Positions 5,600 through 6,060 of a stretch of 6,060 nucleotides of DNA are shown here, piece after piece. The DNA comes from Nitrospirota bacterium (GTDB taxonomy: Bacteria > Nitrospirota > Thermodesulfovibrionia > Thermodesulfovibrionales > JdFR-85). The translations under genes were made by a program, and so were the position numbers. Under the pieces are notes generated by a model. The model saw nothing but the letters and a program-made list of their open reading frames with translations. It was not told where the DNA came from and did no database searches. The stretch is taken from contig QIJG01000154.1 in the NCBI GenBank assembly GCA_003232715.1, forward strand, positions 1-6,060, written 5' to 3'. Within the stretch, counting starts at the first letter, position 1; every line of letters starts with the position of its first letter.

Positions 5600-6060
5600 T
5601 TACTGCACCCGCCAGGGAGAGGAAAAACGGCTGATGATTCCGGTCTCTCTCCCAACCTTCTCAAAAACATCTTCAGGCGATAACAGACCGGTAATATCCA
5701 CCCACTGGATAGCGTCCTCTTTTTTAAACCATGTAAACTGTCTCTTTGCATACCTCTTTGTGGCACGCTTTACAAGCAGTTTCGTTTCATCAAGCCCCAG
5801 CTCTCCCCTGAGGTATCCGAATACCTCCTTATACCCTATAGCCTGAAGGGGGGTCTCCGAGGGATTCATTCTCAGGAACCTTGCAACCTCATCAACCAAT
5901 CCGCGGGCAAACATCTCTTCAACCCTCGCTTCAATTAACCTGTAGAGTTCCTTTCTGTCTCTCGTAAGTCCTATCTTTATATACTCATAGGGCAGGGGAA
6001 AGGTAAATTCCTTCTGCAACTCGGATATAGGTCTGCCGGCCTTTAAGGAGACCTCAAGGG
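5600..6060 (-). CDS. miaA: tRNA dimethylallyltransferase MiaA, C-terminal 153 residues; N terminus beyond the right edge
   Basis: MiaA moves a dimethylallyl group onto N6 of A37 in tRNAs that read codons starting with U. The visible part begins LEVSLKAGRPISELQ, matching the family's ALEV...TGKPLSELQ segment, and continues through a YIKIGLTRDRKELY strand, RVEEMFARGLVDEV, QAIGYKEVFGYLRGE, and the terminal RATKRYAKRQFTWFKKEDAIQWVD hallmark. The P-loop half is outside the window. The frame enters from the right edge; an apparent TTG start near 6019 is internal. The stop is TAA at 5600. miaA is often next to hfq, but the downstream neighbour here is the sigma-54 activator, 163 bases on. Confidence 0.95.
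   Translation of the reverse strand, partial: LEVSLKAGRPISELQKEFTFPLPYEYIKIGLTRDRKELYRLIEARVEEMFARGLVDEVARFLRMNPSETPLQAIGYKEVFGYLRGELGLDETKLLVKRATKRYAKRQFTWFKKEDAIQWVDITGLLSPEDVFEKVGRETGIISRFSSPWRVQ

Noticed and set aside
5398..5634. 78-codon plus-strand frame across the miaA-activator spacer
   Set aside because: It has a GTG start without Shine-Dalgarno, overlaps both flanking genes and covers the likely activator promoter. I recognise no product.
5615..5653. Inverted repeat GGGAGAG/CTCTCCC as a miaA terminator
   Set aside because: It lies within the last codons of miaA, has a 25-nt loop and no T-run, so it is probably incidental.

Overview
Three genes lie on the minus strand. In transcription order (right to left) they are: the 3' half of miaA (tRNA dimethylallyltransferase), a complete short sigma-54 activator gene, and the first 1255 codons of a very large gene for a Tc-toxin A-subunit-like (TcA/VRP1 family) protein that runs off the left edge. 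I see no gene on the plus strand; the open frames there behave as antisense shadows. No tRNA, rRNA, CRISPR array or insertion sequence is visible.

The DNA is bacterial, Gram-negative in style, with roughly balanced base composition in the genes and an AT-rich spacer. The sigma-54 activator, a matching -24/-12 promoter with an IHF site, and worn copies of dispersed intergenic repeats (one of the CACGGATTAAC...AGATGAA type) fit an environmental bacterium such as a member of Desulfobacterota, Nitrospirota or Brocadiales-type Planctomycetota. The window alone does not settle the phylum.

Layout: 1-3767 is the TcA-like gene. It encodes two tandem transthyretin/carboxypeptidase-regulatory-like beta domains at the N terminus, followed by the alpha-helical VRP1/TcA shell region. 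3768-4311 is a 544-base noncoding control region. 4312-5436 encodes the sigma-54 activator, which is PspF-like in layout and has no sensor domain. 5437-5599 is a short spacer with a plausible sigma-70 promoter. 5600-6060 is the end of miaA.

The most interesting signal is in the 544-base spacer. Reading toward the toxin gene there is a repeated CGTAATTT...GTCAC element (possible activator site), then a perfect match to the IHF consensus, then TGGCAT-N5-TTGCA with exact -24/-12 spacing. After these comes a predicted leader of about 258 nt, containing two mutually exclusive hairpins, a possible 13-codon aromatic-rich leader ORF, two small dyads, and a strong Shine-Dalgarno in front of the TcA ATG. 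With the activator gene directly upstream, this suggests a toxin-like giant protein made on demand under a dedicated sigma-54 activator. That link is inference from sequence and has not been demonstrated.
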